64,000 nucleotides of DNA from Pseudomonas sp. LFM046 (GTDB lineage: Bacteria > Pseudomonadota > Gammaproteobacteria > Pseudomonadales > Pseudomonadaceae), in NCBI RefSeq assembly GCF_000949385.2, contig NZ_JYKO02000001.1, forward strand, positions 1,016,620 to 1,080,619, read 5' to 3'. The position numbers and the translations under genes are program-made. Position 1 is the stretch's first letter, and every line of letters begins with the position of its first letter. Positions 8,089-18,126 of the stretch are shown here, piece by piece. Below the pieces are notes generated by a model. The model did no database searches and was not told the origin of the DNA. It saw nothing but the letters and a program-made list of their open reading frames with translations.

Positions 8089-9576
8089 TCAGAACTGGAA
8101 GTACAGGAAGGGCGAAAAACTCTGCGCCGAGAGTTTCAGCACCGAGGCGGCGAACAGCAGGACCACGGCGGCGTGGAAGGCGAGGGCGCCGATCCGTACG
8201 CGGGGCAGGGCAGCGCTGCCGTCGGCATTGATGGCGATGCCGTCGTCGTCTTCGCGGGCGCGGGCCTTGGGCGCACCGGCCAGCGGCTGGGCGTAGAACT
8301 GGCGGATGCCGAACACGGCCAGCACCACGTAGGCCAGCAGCAGGGTGGCGATCTGCAGGCTGGTGAGCTGGGCGCGGTTGAGTTCGGACAGGCTCCAGTC
8401 ACCGAAGCTGAACATGGCGGCGTACATGCGCCAGGCGACGTCCAGGTTCTCGGCGCGGAAGATCACCCAGCCGATGATCACGAGCAGGAAGGTGAAGGCC
8501 CATTTCAGCGGATTGATCACCGTCGGCGCGGCGTTCACGCCCAGGGCGCGCTCGATGGCCAGCCAGGTGCCGTGCCAGGCGCCCCAGATGATGTAGGTGA
8601 AGTTGGCACCGTGCCACAGACCGCCCAGCAGCATGGTGAGGAACAGGTTGCGGTAGGTCTGGAAGGTGGTGCCACGGTTACCGCCCAGGCTGATGTACAG
8701 GTAGTCACGCAGCCAGGTGGAGAGGCTGATGTGCCAGCGCCGCCAGAACTCGGTGATGGACTGGCTGACATAGGGCTGGTTGAAGTTCTCCATGAAACGG
8801 AAGCCCATCATCAGGCCGAGGCCGATGGCCATGTCGCTGTAGCCGGAGAAGTCGAAGTACAGCTGGGCGGTGTAGGCCAGCGCACCGAGCCAGGCGTCGC
8901 CCGTGGTCGGGTCGGTCAGCGCGAAACAGTGATCGGCGATGGGCGCGATGCTGTCGGCGATGAAGACCTTCTTGATGAAACCCTGCATGAAGCGGGTGCA
9001 GCCCTCGGCAAACTTGTCCACCGTGTGAGTGCGGTGGTTGAACTGGTCCACCAGGTCGCGGAAGCGCAGCACCGGGCCGGCGATCAGGTGCGGGAAGATC
9101 GCCACGAAGGCCGCGAAGTCCACCAGGTTGCGCGTTGCCGGGGTGTCGCCGCGGTACACGTCGATGATGTAGCTGATGGATTCGAAGACGTAGAAGGAGA
9201 TCCCGATCGGCAAGAGGATGTGCGTGAGCACAAAGGGCTCCATGCCGAACGAGGTGATGATGGCGTTGAGGCTGTCGACGCCGAAGTTGGCGTACTTGAA
9301 GTAGCCGAGGACGCAGAGGTCCACTACCACGCCGAGGATCAGCCATTTCTGCGCGGTCTTCGTGCGCACGCCGGCCGCGCCGATACGCAGGCCGATCCAG
9401 TAGTTGAGTACCGTGACGGCGGCGAACAGCGCCAGGAAGTCGATGCGCCACCAGGCGTAGAAGACGTAGCTGGCGACCAGCAACAGCAGGTTTCTGTAGC
9501 GCGTCCCGACCAGGTAGTACATGCCGAGGAAGATCGGCAGGAACAGGAACAGGAACACGTTGGAAGAAAAGACCAT
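8089..9576 (-). CDS. algI: Alginate O-acetyltransferase AlgI (MBOAT)
   Basis: A polytopic inner-membrane MBOAT protein of 495 residues, thought to move acetyl groups from a cytoplasmic donor to the periplasm for AlgJ/AlgX. The MBOAT signature is complete: FWRRWHISLSTWLRDYLYI followed by LGGLWHGANFTYIIWG, with the invariant histidine at residue 322. The start is the ATG of MVFSSNVF at 9576; a start seven codons upstream is unlike known AlgI. An unusually long 247-bp gap separates it from algL upstream. Confidence 0.96.
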   Translation of the reverse strand: MVFSSNVFLFLFLPIFLGMYYLVGTRYRNLLLLVASYVFYAWWRIDFLALFAAVTVLNYWIGLRIGAAGVRTKTAQKWLILGVVVDLCVLGYFKYANFGVDSLNAIITSFGMEPFVLTHILLPIGISFYVFESISYIIDVYRGDTPATRNLVDFAAFVAIFPHLIAGPVLRFRDLVDQFNHRTHTVDKFAEGCTRFMQGFIKKVFIADSIAPIADHCFALTDPTTGDAWLGALAYTAQLYFDFSGYSDMAIGLGLMMGFRFMENFNQPYVSQSITEFWRRWHISLSTWLRDYLYISLGGNRGTTFQTYRNLFLTMLLGGLWHGANFTYIIWGAWHGTWLAIERALGVNAAPTVINPLKWAFTFLLVIIGWVIFRAENLDVAWRMYAAMFSFGDWSLSELNRAQLTSLQIATLLLAYVVLAVFGIRQFYAQPLAGAPKARAREDDDGIAINADGSAALPRVRIGALAFHAAVVLLFAASVLKLSAQSFSPFLYFQF

Positions 9577-9823
9577 CCGAGTCTCTCCGTTGGACATCTA
9601 GTTACAAGGCCGCCGCCGGTCTTTCCGGCCTGGCATGCGGCCCGCCAATCCCTCCCCAGGGTGTGGCGAAATCGTCTGGCTCCACCCCGTCTGTGTGGGG
9701 TTGGAGCTTGTCTCCCCTCTCCCCCGGCCCCTCTCCCTGAAGGGAGAGGGGAGGCAGGCCGTCCGCGCTACCGACAGCCTCGTTTCCCGCTTGCGGGAGA
9801 GGATTGGGGAGAAGGTGCTTTTG
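9577..9823 (-). repeat. Repeat-bearing gap inside the alginate operon (algL-algI)
   Basis: This 247-bp stretch interrupts an operon whose other gaps are mostly 0-72 bp. It contains a perfect 11-bp hairpin, CCCCTCTCCCT-ga-AGGGAGAGGGG, at 9728-9751, and a smaller one (TCCCGCTTGCGGGA) near 9785. Related CCTCTCCC-type units occur near 27003, 37078 and 58023. There is no T-run on the operon strand. I see no gene in it. Confidence 0.7.
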
Positions 9824-10921
9824 CTAGCTCCCCCCCTCCTTCTTCGGATGGAACACCTGGGTCACATCCCCGCCGAGGCGGAAGCTCATGTAGGGGCCCA
9901 TCTCGTCCTTGCGTTCGAGGGTTTCGGCCGAGCACCGGTAGAGCGAGCACCAGGGCTCCAGCCAGGAGAACTTGCTGTGCTTTTTCAGCTCGCTCATGTC
10001 CTGGTCCTTGCCGGTCTTCTCGTCGAAGTCCTCCTGGTCATCCACGCCGGCCAGCACCTTCTCGCCGAGGCGGCGCAGGGCGCTGTCGTTCTCTTCACGG
10101 AGGTCCACGCCGTTGGCCTGGGCGAAGCTGGCGATCATGGCCAGCGGCGGCAGGCTGTAGTTGTGGTAGGCCAGCGCGCGCTGGCGGCGCTTGAGTTCGT
10201 TGGGCAGGAAGCCGTCTTCGTCGACCTGGCTGGCGGCCACGCGGAACTGCGCCACCGACCAGTCGAAGAGGTCCTGGCGATTGGTCGCCACGGCGGTGGC
10301 CATCACCGACCAGGCGGCCCAGTAGGAGTGGTTGTTGGTCTGCTTCAGCGGCAGGTCGCTCCAGTCGTGCACCACCTGGTCGGCCAGACGGGAGAACCAC
10401 GACTCGATCACCCGCGCCTGCGGCTGGTAGGGCGCCAGCGGCCGCGAGTCGGAGAACTTCAGGCGCAGGTAGGCCGAGGCCATGCTGCCCAGCGCCCATT
10501 TGCGCATGGACTTGCCGGTGTGGTTGTACTGGGTGCTGAGCAGGGCGTCGGCCTGGGCCCAGCTGTCCAGCCATTGCAGCGTGCATTCGAGCTGGGTGCG
10601 CTGGCCCTTGCGCATGTACTCCATGACCATCTTGCTGACGCCGCGCTCCATCTCGGTGATGGCCGCGGTCTTCTCGCGAAAGGCCTTCTCCGCCTCCGGA
10701 TTGAGGGTCGCGCGGGCCTTGTCGGAGCCTTCGTACTTGCTGCGGAACTCCAGCTTGTCGGTGTAGGGCGCCGGCGGCGTCTTGCAGCTGCCGCCGGACT
10801 TGGCGTCAGCCACCACCGGGGCGAAGTAGCCCTGTGGCGGAACCAGCTCAGCGGCGTGGCCCTGCCCGGCGAGCAGGATGCCCGCGAGCAGGGGTGCGAT
10901 CAGCCAGGGTCTGGTGTTCAT
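9824..10921 (-). CDS. algL: Alginate lyase AlgL
   Basis: A 365-residue periplasmic polysaccharide lyase (PL5 family). It cleaves polymannuronate by beta-elimination and clears polymer that leaks into the periplasm during export. The signal peptide ends near residue 24 (GQGHA-AELV). The PL5 motif NNHSYWAAW is at residues 196-204, with the catalytic histidine at 198; the later [11 protein letters not shown] region carries the tyrosine. The start at 10921 (MNTRPW) gives a length near the usual 367. It follows algX after 14 bp. Confidence 0.96.
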   Translation of the reverse strand: MNTRPWLIAPLLAGILLAGQGHAAELVPPQGYFAPVVADAKSGGSCKTPPAPYTDKLEFRSKYEGSDKARATLNPEAEKAFREKTAAITEMERGVSKMVMEYMRKGQRTQLECTLQWLDSWAQADALLSTQYNHTGKSMRKWALGSMASAYLRLKFSDSRPLAPYQPQARVIESWFSRLADQVVHDWSDLPLKQTNNHSYWAAWSVMATAVATNRQDLFDWSVAQFRVAASQVDEDGFLPNELKRRQRALAYHNYSLPPLAMIASFAQANGVDLREENDSALRRLGEKVLAGVDDQEDFDEKTGKDQDMSELKKHSKFSWLEPWCSLYRCSAETLERKDEMGPYMSFRLGGDVTQVFHPKKEGGS

Positions 10922-10935
10922 GGGTACCTCCCTCC

Positions 10936-12366
10936 TCACTCGGCCTTGGCCGTGAGGTTGTTCCCGCCCTTGCCGGGGCGCGCGCAGACGCTGACGTCGA
11001 CGCTGAGGTCGGCGGGCATCTGTTCGGGGCTGTGGATTTCCAGGGCGAGCATGTTCAGGTCGGCCCAGTCGGACTCGTTGCGCAGCTCGAAGGCGTAGCG
11101 GCCGCCGGTGTCGATGCGATCGCTCTGTTCCAGCTTGAAGTCCTCGTGCCGGCCGTTGAGGTACCAGACGGTGGTCTTGAGCTCGTGGATCGACGGATCG
11201 CTGAGGCGCAAGTCCACCTGATAGTCGCCGCCGCGCAGGTCGCGCAGGGGCGCGCCCTTGCCGTTGACCACCACTTCGTTGGCACCGGGCTTGAGCTTGA
11301 CCTTGTTCTTCAGCACCGCCGGCTTGCCTTCGCAGCCGTTGGTCACCATCGGCACGGCCTGGCGGTAGAAGCTCGCCTGGGACATGTCGTAGTGGGTGGC
11401 GAATTCCCAGATCAGGACCTTCGGCGGGTTCTCCTGGAATTCCTTGCTGCTCATGTACTGCATCAGGGCGCTTTCGAAACCGCCGCCGCTGACGGCCATG
11501 TTCAGTACCTCGGCGCCGCTGTACTGCTGCAGGAAACCGGCGAAGTTGTAGGCCGGGCCGCTGTTACTGGTGCCGACCAGGGTCACCTTGGGATTGGATT
11601 CATCGCCGAACAGGTTGTCGCCGCCTTCGCCAGCACCGGCGGCCTCGGTCTCGTAGCGGTCGACGTACTGTGTGGCGTAGCCGTTGCCGCAGAACTGGGC
11701 GGCGGTCTTGTGCAGAGTGCCGGCCTTGGGCAGCAGGCCGACCACCTTGCTCTGGTACTCCTGCTTCGGGATGTCGTTGAAACCGGGAATCTCCTTCAGG
11801 GTCTCGGCCACCAGCTTGGCGGTGCGGTCGGCGCCGGCCGGGGTCCAGTGGTGGTCGGCCTTGAAGTAGTAATCGGTGCTCACGCCCTTCTCGTCGAACA
11901 GGGGCGACAGGTCGGTGACCCAGATGCCGGCCTTGCGGAACTGGGCCACGGCGGCCAGGTAGTTCTTCTTCGCCAGCTCGTAGTTGAAGTGAGCCTTCTC
12001 TTCGGGGGTGAGCTTCTCGCGGTTCACCAGGCCACGGGTGGGCTGGTAGACCACCATCAGTTCGACACCCCGGGCCTTGAGCGCATCGCGCAGGCGCTTC
12101 AACTGGCTCCAGCCGTAGGCGTTGGTGCCGAAGTCGGTGCGCAGGTCGTTCTCGGTACGGAACATCCAGTCGCCCTGGCCCTGCACCAGGCTGGTGAAGA
12201 AGCTCAGGTACTTGGTGTTGTAGTTGGCCGGGTTCTGCGCGGCGGCGCAGAGCGGCGCGGTGCGCTGCACGGTGAATTCGGGTGCCGCGTGCGCGCCCTG
12301 GGCGGCGGCCAGCAGGGCGGCGGCCAGGGCGGAGGGGGTGAACCAGTTGCGGGAAAGTCTTTGCAT
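10936..12366 (-). CDS. algX: Alginate biosynthesis protein AlgX
   Basis: A 476-residue periplasmic protein with an SGNH-like acetyltransferase domain and a C-terminal carbohydrate-binding module. It performs the final O-acetylation and belongs to the export scaffold. A signal peptide is followed by [20 protein letters not shown], typical of the family. The active-site elements are DHHWTPAG (Asp 171, His 173) and [12 protein letters not shown] (Ser near 267-269). The ATG at 12366 is preceded by GAGG; a TTG five codons earlier is in frame but part of that ribosome-binding site. It lies 11 bp after algG. Confidence 0.95.
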   Translation of the reverse strand: MQRLSRNWFTPSALAAALLAAAQGAHAAPEFTVQRTAPLCAAAQNPANYNTKYLSFFTSLVQGQGDWMFRTENDLRTDFGTNAYGWSQLKRLRDALKARGVELMVVYQPTRGLVNREKLTPEEKAHFNYELAKKNYLAAVAQFRKAGIWVTDLSPLFDEKGVSTDYYFKADHHWTPAGADRTAKLVAETLKEIPGFNDIPKQEYQSKVVGLLPKAGTLHKTAAQFCGNGYATQYVDRYETEAAGAGEGGDNLFGDESNPKVTLVGTSNSGPAYNFAGFLQQYSGAEVLNMAVSGGGFESALMQYMSSKEFQENPPKVLIWEFATHYDMSQASFYRQAVPMVTNGCEGKPAVLKNKVKLKPGANEVVVNGKGAPLRDLRGGDYQVDLRLSDPSIHELKTTVWYLNGRHEDFKLEQSDRIDTGGRYAFELRNESDWADLNMLALEIHSPEQMPADLSVDVSVCARPGKGGNNLTAKAE

Positions 12367-12377
12367 GATCTCGTACC

Positions 12378-13937
12378 TCAATCCTGGAGTTCGGCCTGGG
12401 TTTCGACGGGGTCGATCAGCACCGCTTTCTGGCGGCGCACCATCAGGTCGAGGATTTCTTCCTGCTTGTCGCCCAGCACGCCGGCGAAGCTGATGCCGGT
12501 GGATTTGCTCGGGGCGAGCAGTTCGACGCGGTACAGCTCCACCGACAGAGGCGAGTCGATGGACAGGGGACTGGAGCCGTTACCGGCGAGCTTGCCGCCC
12601 ACCAGGATCAGCGAGACCTTGGTGTCGAACGGGTCGAGCTTGATGTTCCGGTCGGTGTTGGAGAGGTCCTTGATGTGGCCGAACACGCCGGTCAGGCCGT
12701 TGGCAGCCGAGAGGTTCTCGTAGAGGCGGATGTTCACGCTGTTGCGCACGCGGATGCCGTGGCGCTGGTTGCTGAGGATCTTGTTGCCCCAGAGCAGGTT
12801 GTTCGAACTCTCATACAGCGTGATGCCGTCGGAGTGGTTCTGGTAAACCTCGTTCCAGGCCACGAGATTGTTCACCGAGTTACGGTCGATCACGATGCCG
12901 GAGAGCTTGTTGTCGAAGGTCTTGTTGTGAACGATCCAGCTGTCGTCCACCTCACGGGAAATGATGATGCCGTGCTTCTTCTTGGTCCCGTGGACAGTGT
13001 TCTCGGCGATCAGCAGGCGGCGCGAACGGTCGTGCGGGTCGATGCCGTAGACGATGTTGTCGCGGTAGGTGTTGCCCTTGATCACCACGTCTTCGGCTTC
13101 GAAGCAGTAGAAGCCGTACCAGTGGTCGACGAACTCCGAATCCAGCAGCCAGCCGGTGGGCGCGGGGCGCTTCAGGCGCTTGGCCTGGCCCGGGGTGTAC
13201 TGGGTGATCGAGACGCCATAGGACTTGGAATTGTCGTAGCCGAGGCTGGTGACCTTGCTGCCGACGATGTAGAGCTCGCTGCCGCCCCAGGACACCAGGA
13301 ACGGACGGAATTCCTCGGGCTTGCGGAACCAGGCCGGCGATTTGTTCTTTTCACTCCAGGCGGTGAGCTGGGTGTTGGTGATGAACAGCTTGCCGTCGTT
13401 GACCAGGAAGGCGCCGCGCTCCTGGGAGAGACGGAAGTCCTTGGTGTCCTTGCCGATCTCAAGGCTGGCGTTCTGGGCCACCACCACGGGCAGGCGGGCG
13501 AGGTACACACCCGGCTCGGTCTCGGTGAACTGGCTGTCAGGCAGGGCCTTGGCCAGGTCGGCCGGGGTCACGTAGCCGCCTTCGATGAAGATCGCCTGGG
13601 GCATGCCCTGCTGGCGTTTGACCCATTCCCGCAGGCGCTCGTTGCCGCCGGTGAAGTCCTTGAGCGCATCCTGCTGGAGCATGCGCCGGACCACCACGTG
13701 ACCTCGGGTGTTGCGGTCGATCTTCGCCTCCACCGCCTGCGCGGTGTAGCCGGACATGTCCGGTGCCTTGGGGGTATCCAGATGCAGCTGCTCGGCCGGC
13801 GCGGTGGACACCGTGTAGTTCTTGATCTCCTTGAGCGTCTGGACCTGCTCCGCGCCCTGGACCCAGGGCGCGGCGAACTGCAGGGCGCCGAGTACGACGC
13901 CCCCCATCAGCATTGTGGTGCCCATGCCACGTTTCAT
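12378..13937 (-). CDS. algG: Mannuronan C5-epimerase AlgG
   Basis: A 519-residue periplasmic enzyme that converts D-mannuronate to L-guluronate in the nascent polymer, and a component of the AlgKEX-G export complex. It has an N-terminal signal peptide and then a right-handed beta-helix made of parallel repeats (for example SNNLLWGNKILSNQRHGI). The catalytic DPHD motif is at residues 300-303 within YGIDPHDRSRRLLIAENTV. The start at 13937 has a GGGAGGA ribosome-binding site. It lies 29 bp after algE. Confidence 0.96.
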   Translation of the reverse strand: MKRGMGTTMLMGGVVLGALQFAAPWVQGAEQVQTLKEIKNYTVSTAPAEQLHLDTPKAPDMSGYTAQAVEAKIDRNTRGHVVVRRMLQQDALKDFTGGNERLREWVKRQQGMPQAIFIEGGYVTPADLAKALPDSQFTETEPGVYLARLPVVVAQNASLEIGKDTKDFRLSQERGAFLVNDGKLFITNTQLTAWSEKNKSPAWFRKPEEFRPFLVSWGGSELYIVGSKVTSLGYDNSKSYGVSITQYTPGQAKRLKRPAPTGWLLDSEFVDHWYGFYCFEAEDVVIKGNTYRDNIVYGIDPHDRSRRLLIAENTVHGTKKKHGIIISREVDDSWIVHNKTFDNKLSGIVIDRNSVNNLVAWNEVYQNHSDGITLYESSNNLLWGNKILSNQRHGIRVRNSVNIRLYENLSAANGLTGVFGHIKDLSNTDRNIKLDPFDTKVSLILVGGKLAGNGSSPLSIDSPLSVELYRVELLAPSKSTGISFAGVLGDKQEEILDLMVRRQKAVLIDPVETQAELQD

Positions 13938-13966
13938 GGCTGTTCCTCCCTTGCGCCGAGTGCTCA

Positions 13967-15412
13967 TCAGAAGCGCCAGATGAAGTCGACGAAGGCGCGG
14001 TGCATCAGCGAGTCGGTGCCGCTGCCATAGGCATCGCCCGGCTTGAACACGCCGCCACGCAGGCGCACCAGCGCCGAGCGCTCGTCCAGGTGCTCGGCCA
14101 TGGACGCCGGCAGCAGGCCCTGCTTGAAGTACTTGGTAACCACCACGTCCATCTCCTGGCCGACGTCTTTCTCGCCGTCTTCCAGGGGCGCGGTGATGCC
14201 GCTCTGGCCCACGTCCTGGTTGTCGTCCACACGCCAGAAGCGGTGGTAGACGAGGCTCGCGTCGTAGTCGTCGCCCATCTGCCAGGAGGTGAATGCGGTG
14301 GCCACCTGGAGGTTGCTCAGCTCGCCACGGAAGGCCTCGCCGAAGCGGTGCATGCGGGCTTCGGTGCCGGTGAAGCTGGAGCGGTTGCTCTCCAGGCCGG
14401 TCTGGCGGAACTGCTCGGAGCTGTCGTTATCGCCGCCACCGCTGCCACGGGCATAGGCGCCGCCGACTTTCCACTGGTCGTCGATGTTCCAGCGCAGGCC
14501 GAGGTCGACGGCCCAGGCGTCCACATCGACGTTGCGCTTCCCGGCGGCGATGTTCTGGTTGCCGACGGTGGTCTGTTGCAGCTCGTCCACATCGCCGGTC
14601 AGCCAGGTGGCCTGGGCCCAGTAGTTCAGCGGCTGGGTGGAGTGGCGGTCGAAGAAGCCGCCGTCGGCTTCCAGGCCCAGCCAGGTGAGGTCGCCGGTCT
14701 CGCGCTTGGACAGCTCATCCACTTCCTCGCCGACGTTGGGCAGGTTGCCGGTGTCGTGGCTGTGATGAACCTTGGCGCCGACCCAGTGACCCGGAGTCCA
14801 CTGGGTGGAGATGTCACCGAAGAAGTGCTGGCGGTCCTCGTCTTCCGGGGCCAGTTCGTCGATATCGGTGCGGTACTCGCTGAAGCGCTCGGCGACGCCG
14901 GCATGGGCGCGCAGCAGGGTGGTGTCGAAGCTCCAGCGCAGGGCTTCGATGTTGGTGTCCCACCAGGTGCCTTCTTCGCTGCGCACGCGCTGGCGGCCGA
15001 AGCGCAGGTGCTCGCCGGGGTAGGCGGTGAGACCGCCGTAGTCGACCCAGAACTCGCGCATGGCCAGGTAGTTCTTGTCCGGCTCGCGGCCGTTGTTGCG
15101 CTGGCCGGCATCGGCTTCGATATCGCTGCCTTCGAGGGTGTCGGTCTCGACGATGTCGGTGGAGGTGACCGCCTGACCCATGGCGAAGGCGCTCCATTCG
15201 CCGCGCTCGCCATAGACCCAGGGACGCAGGTCGAGACCCAGGCCGTTGACGTCGCCGCCATCGCGGGTGCCGAGGTCGCGGTCATCTTCCGATTGCGCGG
15301 TGATCTTCACGTCCAGGCCGAAGTTCCTGCCTTGGGGCTCGGCGGCGTTGGCGATGCTCGCGGCCAGCAGGGACAGGCCGAGGCCTGCCTTGATCCAGGG
15401 ATTCTTGTTCAT
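13967..15412 (-). CDS. algE: Alginate outer-membrane export porin AlgE
   Basis: A 481-residue outer-membrane beta-barrel through which alginate leaves the cell. The signal peptide ([20 protein letters not shown], cleavage near NAA-EPQG) is followed by alternating strand patterns to a C-terminal aromatic residue (AFVDFIWRF), typical of an outer-membrane protein insertion signal. The start at 15412 was chosen because the signal peptide begins there; an ATG two codons upstream is equally readable. A 149-bp gap separates it from algK. Confidence 0.95.
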   Translation of the reverse strand: MNKNPWIKAGLGLSLLAASIANAAEPQGRNFGLDVKITAQSEDDRDLGTRDGGDVNGLGLDLRPWVYGERGEWSAFAMGQAVTSTDIVETDTLEGSDIEADAGQRNNGREPDKNYLAMREFWVDYGGLTAYPGEHLRFGRQRVRSEEGTWWDTNIEALRWSFDTTLLRAHAGVAERFSEYRTDIDELAPEDEDRQHFFGDISTQWTPGHWVGAKVHHSHDTGNLPNVGEEVDELSKRETGDLTWLGLEADGGFFDRHSTQPLNYWAQATWLTGDVDELQQTTVGNQNIAAGKRNVDVDAWAVDLGLRWNIDDQWKVGGAYARGSGGGDNDSSEQFRQTGLESNRSSFTGTEARMHRFGEAFRGELSNLQVATAFTSWQMGDDYDASLVYHRFWRVDDNQDVGQSGITAPLEDGEKDVGQEMDVVVTKYFKQGLLPASMAEHLDERSALVRLRGGVFKPGDAYGSGTDSLMHRAFVDFIWRF

Positions 15413-15561
15413 GTGCATTCGATCTCTCTCGTTCCGCAGTTCCTGTTTCCGGGAGGTTGGTGCCGAACCCGCGAGGCCCAACGTGGAGGCGCACGCAGCG
15501 CGCGCCTCGTTGAGCGTAGTCAGGCCGGGCTCGACCCCGCCGGGGGGCTGCGGAAGGGCAT

Positions 15562-16923
15562 TCATAGGCTGCTCATCTGGGTATCCGGCACCGACGCACC
15601 GCGCAGCTGGCGCTCTTCGCGCAGCAGTTGCTCGGCACGGGCCCGGTCGGCCGGCGGCAGTTGCTGTTCCACGCTTTTCGCCAGCTCCAGGGCTTGCGGC
15701 GTGTTCTTCGGCAGTGCCAGCTGGCTGAAGACATAGGCATTGGTCAGGTTGCGCTGGATGCCTTTGCCCTGGGAGTACATCTGGCCAAGGGCGAAGTCGG
15801 CATTGATCTGGCCGCTGCGGGCGGCGCTGAGCAGGTGCTCCAGGGCCTTCTCCGGGTCGATGTCACCCAGGTAGCCGCGCAGGTATAGCTGGCCCAGCAG
15901 GTAGTCGGCGGTGGGCTCGGTGCGCGCGGCCTTCAGCAGGTGCTCCTCGGCCTTTTTCGGGTCCAGGGGGACCAGCTTGCCTTCGTAGTAGAGGCGGCCC
16001 AGCAGCAGTTCGGCGCGGGGCAGGGAGGCGGCGCGGCCTTTCTCCAGGTAGCCCAGCATCTGTTCGGTATTGCCCTGGCCGGGGTACTCGTAGATCAGCC
16101 GGGCGAGGCTCACCCAGGCCGCGGGGTAGCCGGGGGCCACGGCTTCGAGCAGTTCCTTGGCCTTGCCCTCGTCGGGCTTGCCGAGGTCGGCGTCGCTCAG
16201 CACGTTGGCCACCGACTCCACGCGCTGGGCGGGAATGCGGCCCGCGTGGTAGCCGGCCATCAGCTGGTCCAGCAGCTTCTGCTGGGCATCGGCATTGCCT
16301 TGCTTCTGGTACACGGTGGCCAGCTCGACGTAGCAGACATCGGCCAGGGACAGGTTGTGGGTGCAGATCTGCTCGATCTCGCCCAGGTGCTGATCGTAGG
16401 TGCCCTGGGTGCGATAGAAGACGATCTGCGCCAGCTCGGCCTGGGTGTGGCCTTCGGCGCGCCACTGGGCGATGCGTTCCGGCACGTTCACCGACGGGAA
16501 GTCCTGCGGGTACTGCATGTAGAGCATCACCAGCGGCAGCAGGCTGCTCTCCTCACCCGCATTGAAGGACTCTTCCAGCAGTTGCGCGGTCTCGCGACGC
16601 TCGGCCTGGCTCAGTTCGGACTTGCGCGCCAGCAGCTTGCCCAGACGGGACTTGGCGCGGGGCGACTGGTCCATGGCCTGGCGATAGGTCTGCTCGGCCT
16701 TCTCCAGCTGTTCCGGGTCGCCGCTGGCCACCTGCAGGTCGGCCAGGCCGACCGCGGCGTCGGCGTAACCGAGCTCGGCCAACTGGCGGAAGTTCTGCTC
16801 GGCGGTGGCGTTGTCGCCGCGCTTCAGGGCTTCGCGGGCGAGGCGCTCATCGGGCAGGCCGGCGCAACCGGCCAGGGCGATGGCCGCGGCCAGGAGCAGG
16901 ACGGGGGTGGCGTGATGGGCCAT
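15562..16923 (-). CDS. algK: Alginate biosynthesis lipoprotein AlgK
   Basis: A 453-residue outer-membrane lipoprotein that helps localise AlgE and joins it to the periplasmic complex. The lipobox LAGC is at residues 18-21 after a short signal. The rest is built of Sel1/TPR-like helical repeats, for example [26 protein letters not shown] and [21 protein letters not shown]. The start at 16923 has a GAGGAGG ribosome-binding site. It is separated from alg44 by 13 bp. Confidence 0.95.
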   Translation of the reverse strand: MAHHATPVLLLAAAIALAGCAGLPDERLAREALKRGDNATAEQNFRQLAELGYADAAVGLADLQVASGDPEQLEKAEQTYRQAMDQSPRAKSRLGKLLARKSELSQAERRETAQLLEESFNAGEESSLLPLVMLYMQYPQDFPSVNVPERIAQWRAEGHTQAELAQIVFYRTQGTYDQHLGEIEQICTHNLSLADVCYVELATVYQKQGNADAQQKLLDQLMAGYHAGRIPAQRVESVANVLSDADLGKPDEGKAKELLEAVAPGYPAAWVSLARLIYEYPGQGNTEQMLGYLEKGRAASLPRAELLLGRLYYEGKLVPLDPKKAEEHLLKAARTEPTADYLLGQLYLRGYLGDIDPEKALEHLLSAARSGQINADFALGQMYSQGKGIQRNLTNAYVFSQLALPKNTPQALELAKSVEQQLPPADRARAEQLLREERQLRGASVPDTQMSSL

Positions 16924-16936
16924 GGCTGCGCCCTCC

Positions 16937-18097
16937 TCAGAAGCCTGTCGCCAGGGCGCGGTCGATCAGCCAGTCGAGGGACGGGCCGCGATCCACGCTG
17001 ACTTCCACCGGCTGGCCGGCGAGGGTGCTGGGCAGCGGCTCGTCGGGCTGGATGGTGGTCCGGATGTCGGCGGACATGCTGCCGTCGTGCAGGTTGCTGC
17101 TGATGATCTTGCCGTGGCGTTCCTGGTCCTCGCCGGCCACCTGGAAGGTGACGCGGGCGCCGGGCTTGGCCTGGGCGATGTTGCGGAACGGGAAGCGCGC
17201 CTGCACGGTGGCGTGGGTGTCCTGGGGCACCAGCTCGAAGATCACGTCACCCTTGCTGGCGAACTGACCGTCGGCCACCAGCTGGCGGGCGATCTTGCAG
17301 TTGCAGGGGCTGGTCAGGGTGCCCTTCATCTGCTTGCCGAAGAGCTCTTCGACGTTCTTCGGCGAGAGCTGGCTGTCGGTCAGGTGACCCTTGAGCATCT
17401 CCAGCATGGTGGCCGAGAAGGAGGCGAGGGGTGCCCCTTTTTCCACGGTGGCGTCCGGGTCCACCAGGCTTTGTACGGTGCCTTCGCGAGGCATGGTGAC
17501 CTGCATGGAGGGCACCGCCACCATGGCCGAATCGGCATGGGTGACGAAGTACAGGCCGTACAGGGAGTTGAGGATGTAGGCAAAGGCGCCGACACCGACG
17601 ACGAAGATACCGGCGCTCAAGCCGACCGCCTTGAGGCGGCCCAGCGGACCCATGCCGCTGCCCGCGCCGCCCTTGCGCGGCTTGGTGAAGTTTTCCCGCT
17701 GCAGGGTGTTGAGCAGGTCACCGGCGCTGACCAGCTCACCGGAGAGGTGGGAGCTGATCAGGTAGCGCAGGGTGGCGATGTCGCGCGGCTGCAGGTTGTG
17801 GAAGACGCAGCCGACGCGCTCGTGACGGGGGTCTACTGCCCGCACCTGGAATTCAATGTCCAGACCCAGGCTGAGGCCGTCGATCTGGAACATCAGGCGG
17901 CCCTTGTGGTGGTCGCCGATGCTGGCATTGGCGCGGCCGGCAGTGAAGGCGAAGCCGCCGGCGGAGACGTCCAGCAGCGAGCCTTCGAAGCGTTCACCTC
18001 GGGCGATGAAGCGGACTTTGCCCGGAATCTTCACCCGCGCGTGCTGGCGCTGGGCTTCGGATTCATGGACCACGTTGAGATTGACGGCTGTATTCAT
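16937..18097 (-). CDS. alg44: Alginate co-polymerase Alg44 (PilZ, c-di-GMP receptor)
   Basis: A 386-residue inner-membrane protein that activates the Alg8 polymerase when its cytoplasmic PilZ domain binds c-di-GMP. The PilZ motifs are present: RQHARVKIPGK (R-x-x-x-R, about residues 17-21) and DVSAGGF (D/N-x-S-x-x-G, about 43-49). One transmembrane segment (about residues 160-182) is followed by an HlyD-like periplasmic arm with LDW near the C-terminus. The start at 18097 (MNTAVNLN) fits the family. It lies 29 bp after alg8. Confidence 0.96.
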   Translation of the reverse strand: MNTAVNLNVVHESEAQRQHARVKIPGKVRFIARGERFEGSLLDVSAGGFAFTAGRANASIGDHHKGRLMFQIDGLSLGLDIEFQVRAVDPRHERVGCVFHNLQPRDIATLRYLISSHLSGELVSAGDLLNTLQRENFTKPRKGGAGSGMGPLGRLKAVGLSAGIFVVGVGAFAYILNSLYGLYFVTHADSAMVAVPSMQVTMPREGTVQSLVDPDATVEKGAPLASFSATMLEMLKGHLTDSQLSPKNVEELFGKQMKGTLTSPCNCKIARQLVADGQFASKGDVIFELVPQDTHATVQARFPFRNIAQAKPGARVTFQVAGEDQERHGKIISSNLHDGSMSADIRTTIQPDEPLPSTLAGQPVEVSVDRGPSLDWLIDRALATGF

Positions 18098-18126
18098 GGC
18101 TTCGATTCCTGTCAGGTTCCTTGAAC

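Noticed and set aside
6859-10194. Long (1111-codon) open frame on the plus strand opposite algJ, algI and part of algL
   Set aside because: It is antisense to three genes with clear family motifs, has no domain, and is explained by GC-rich third codon positions in the real genes.
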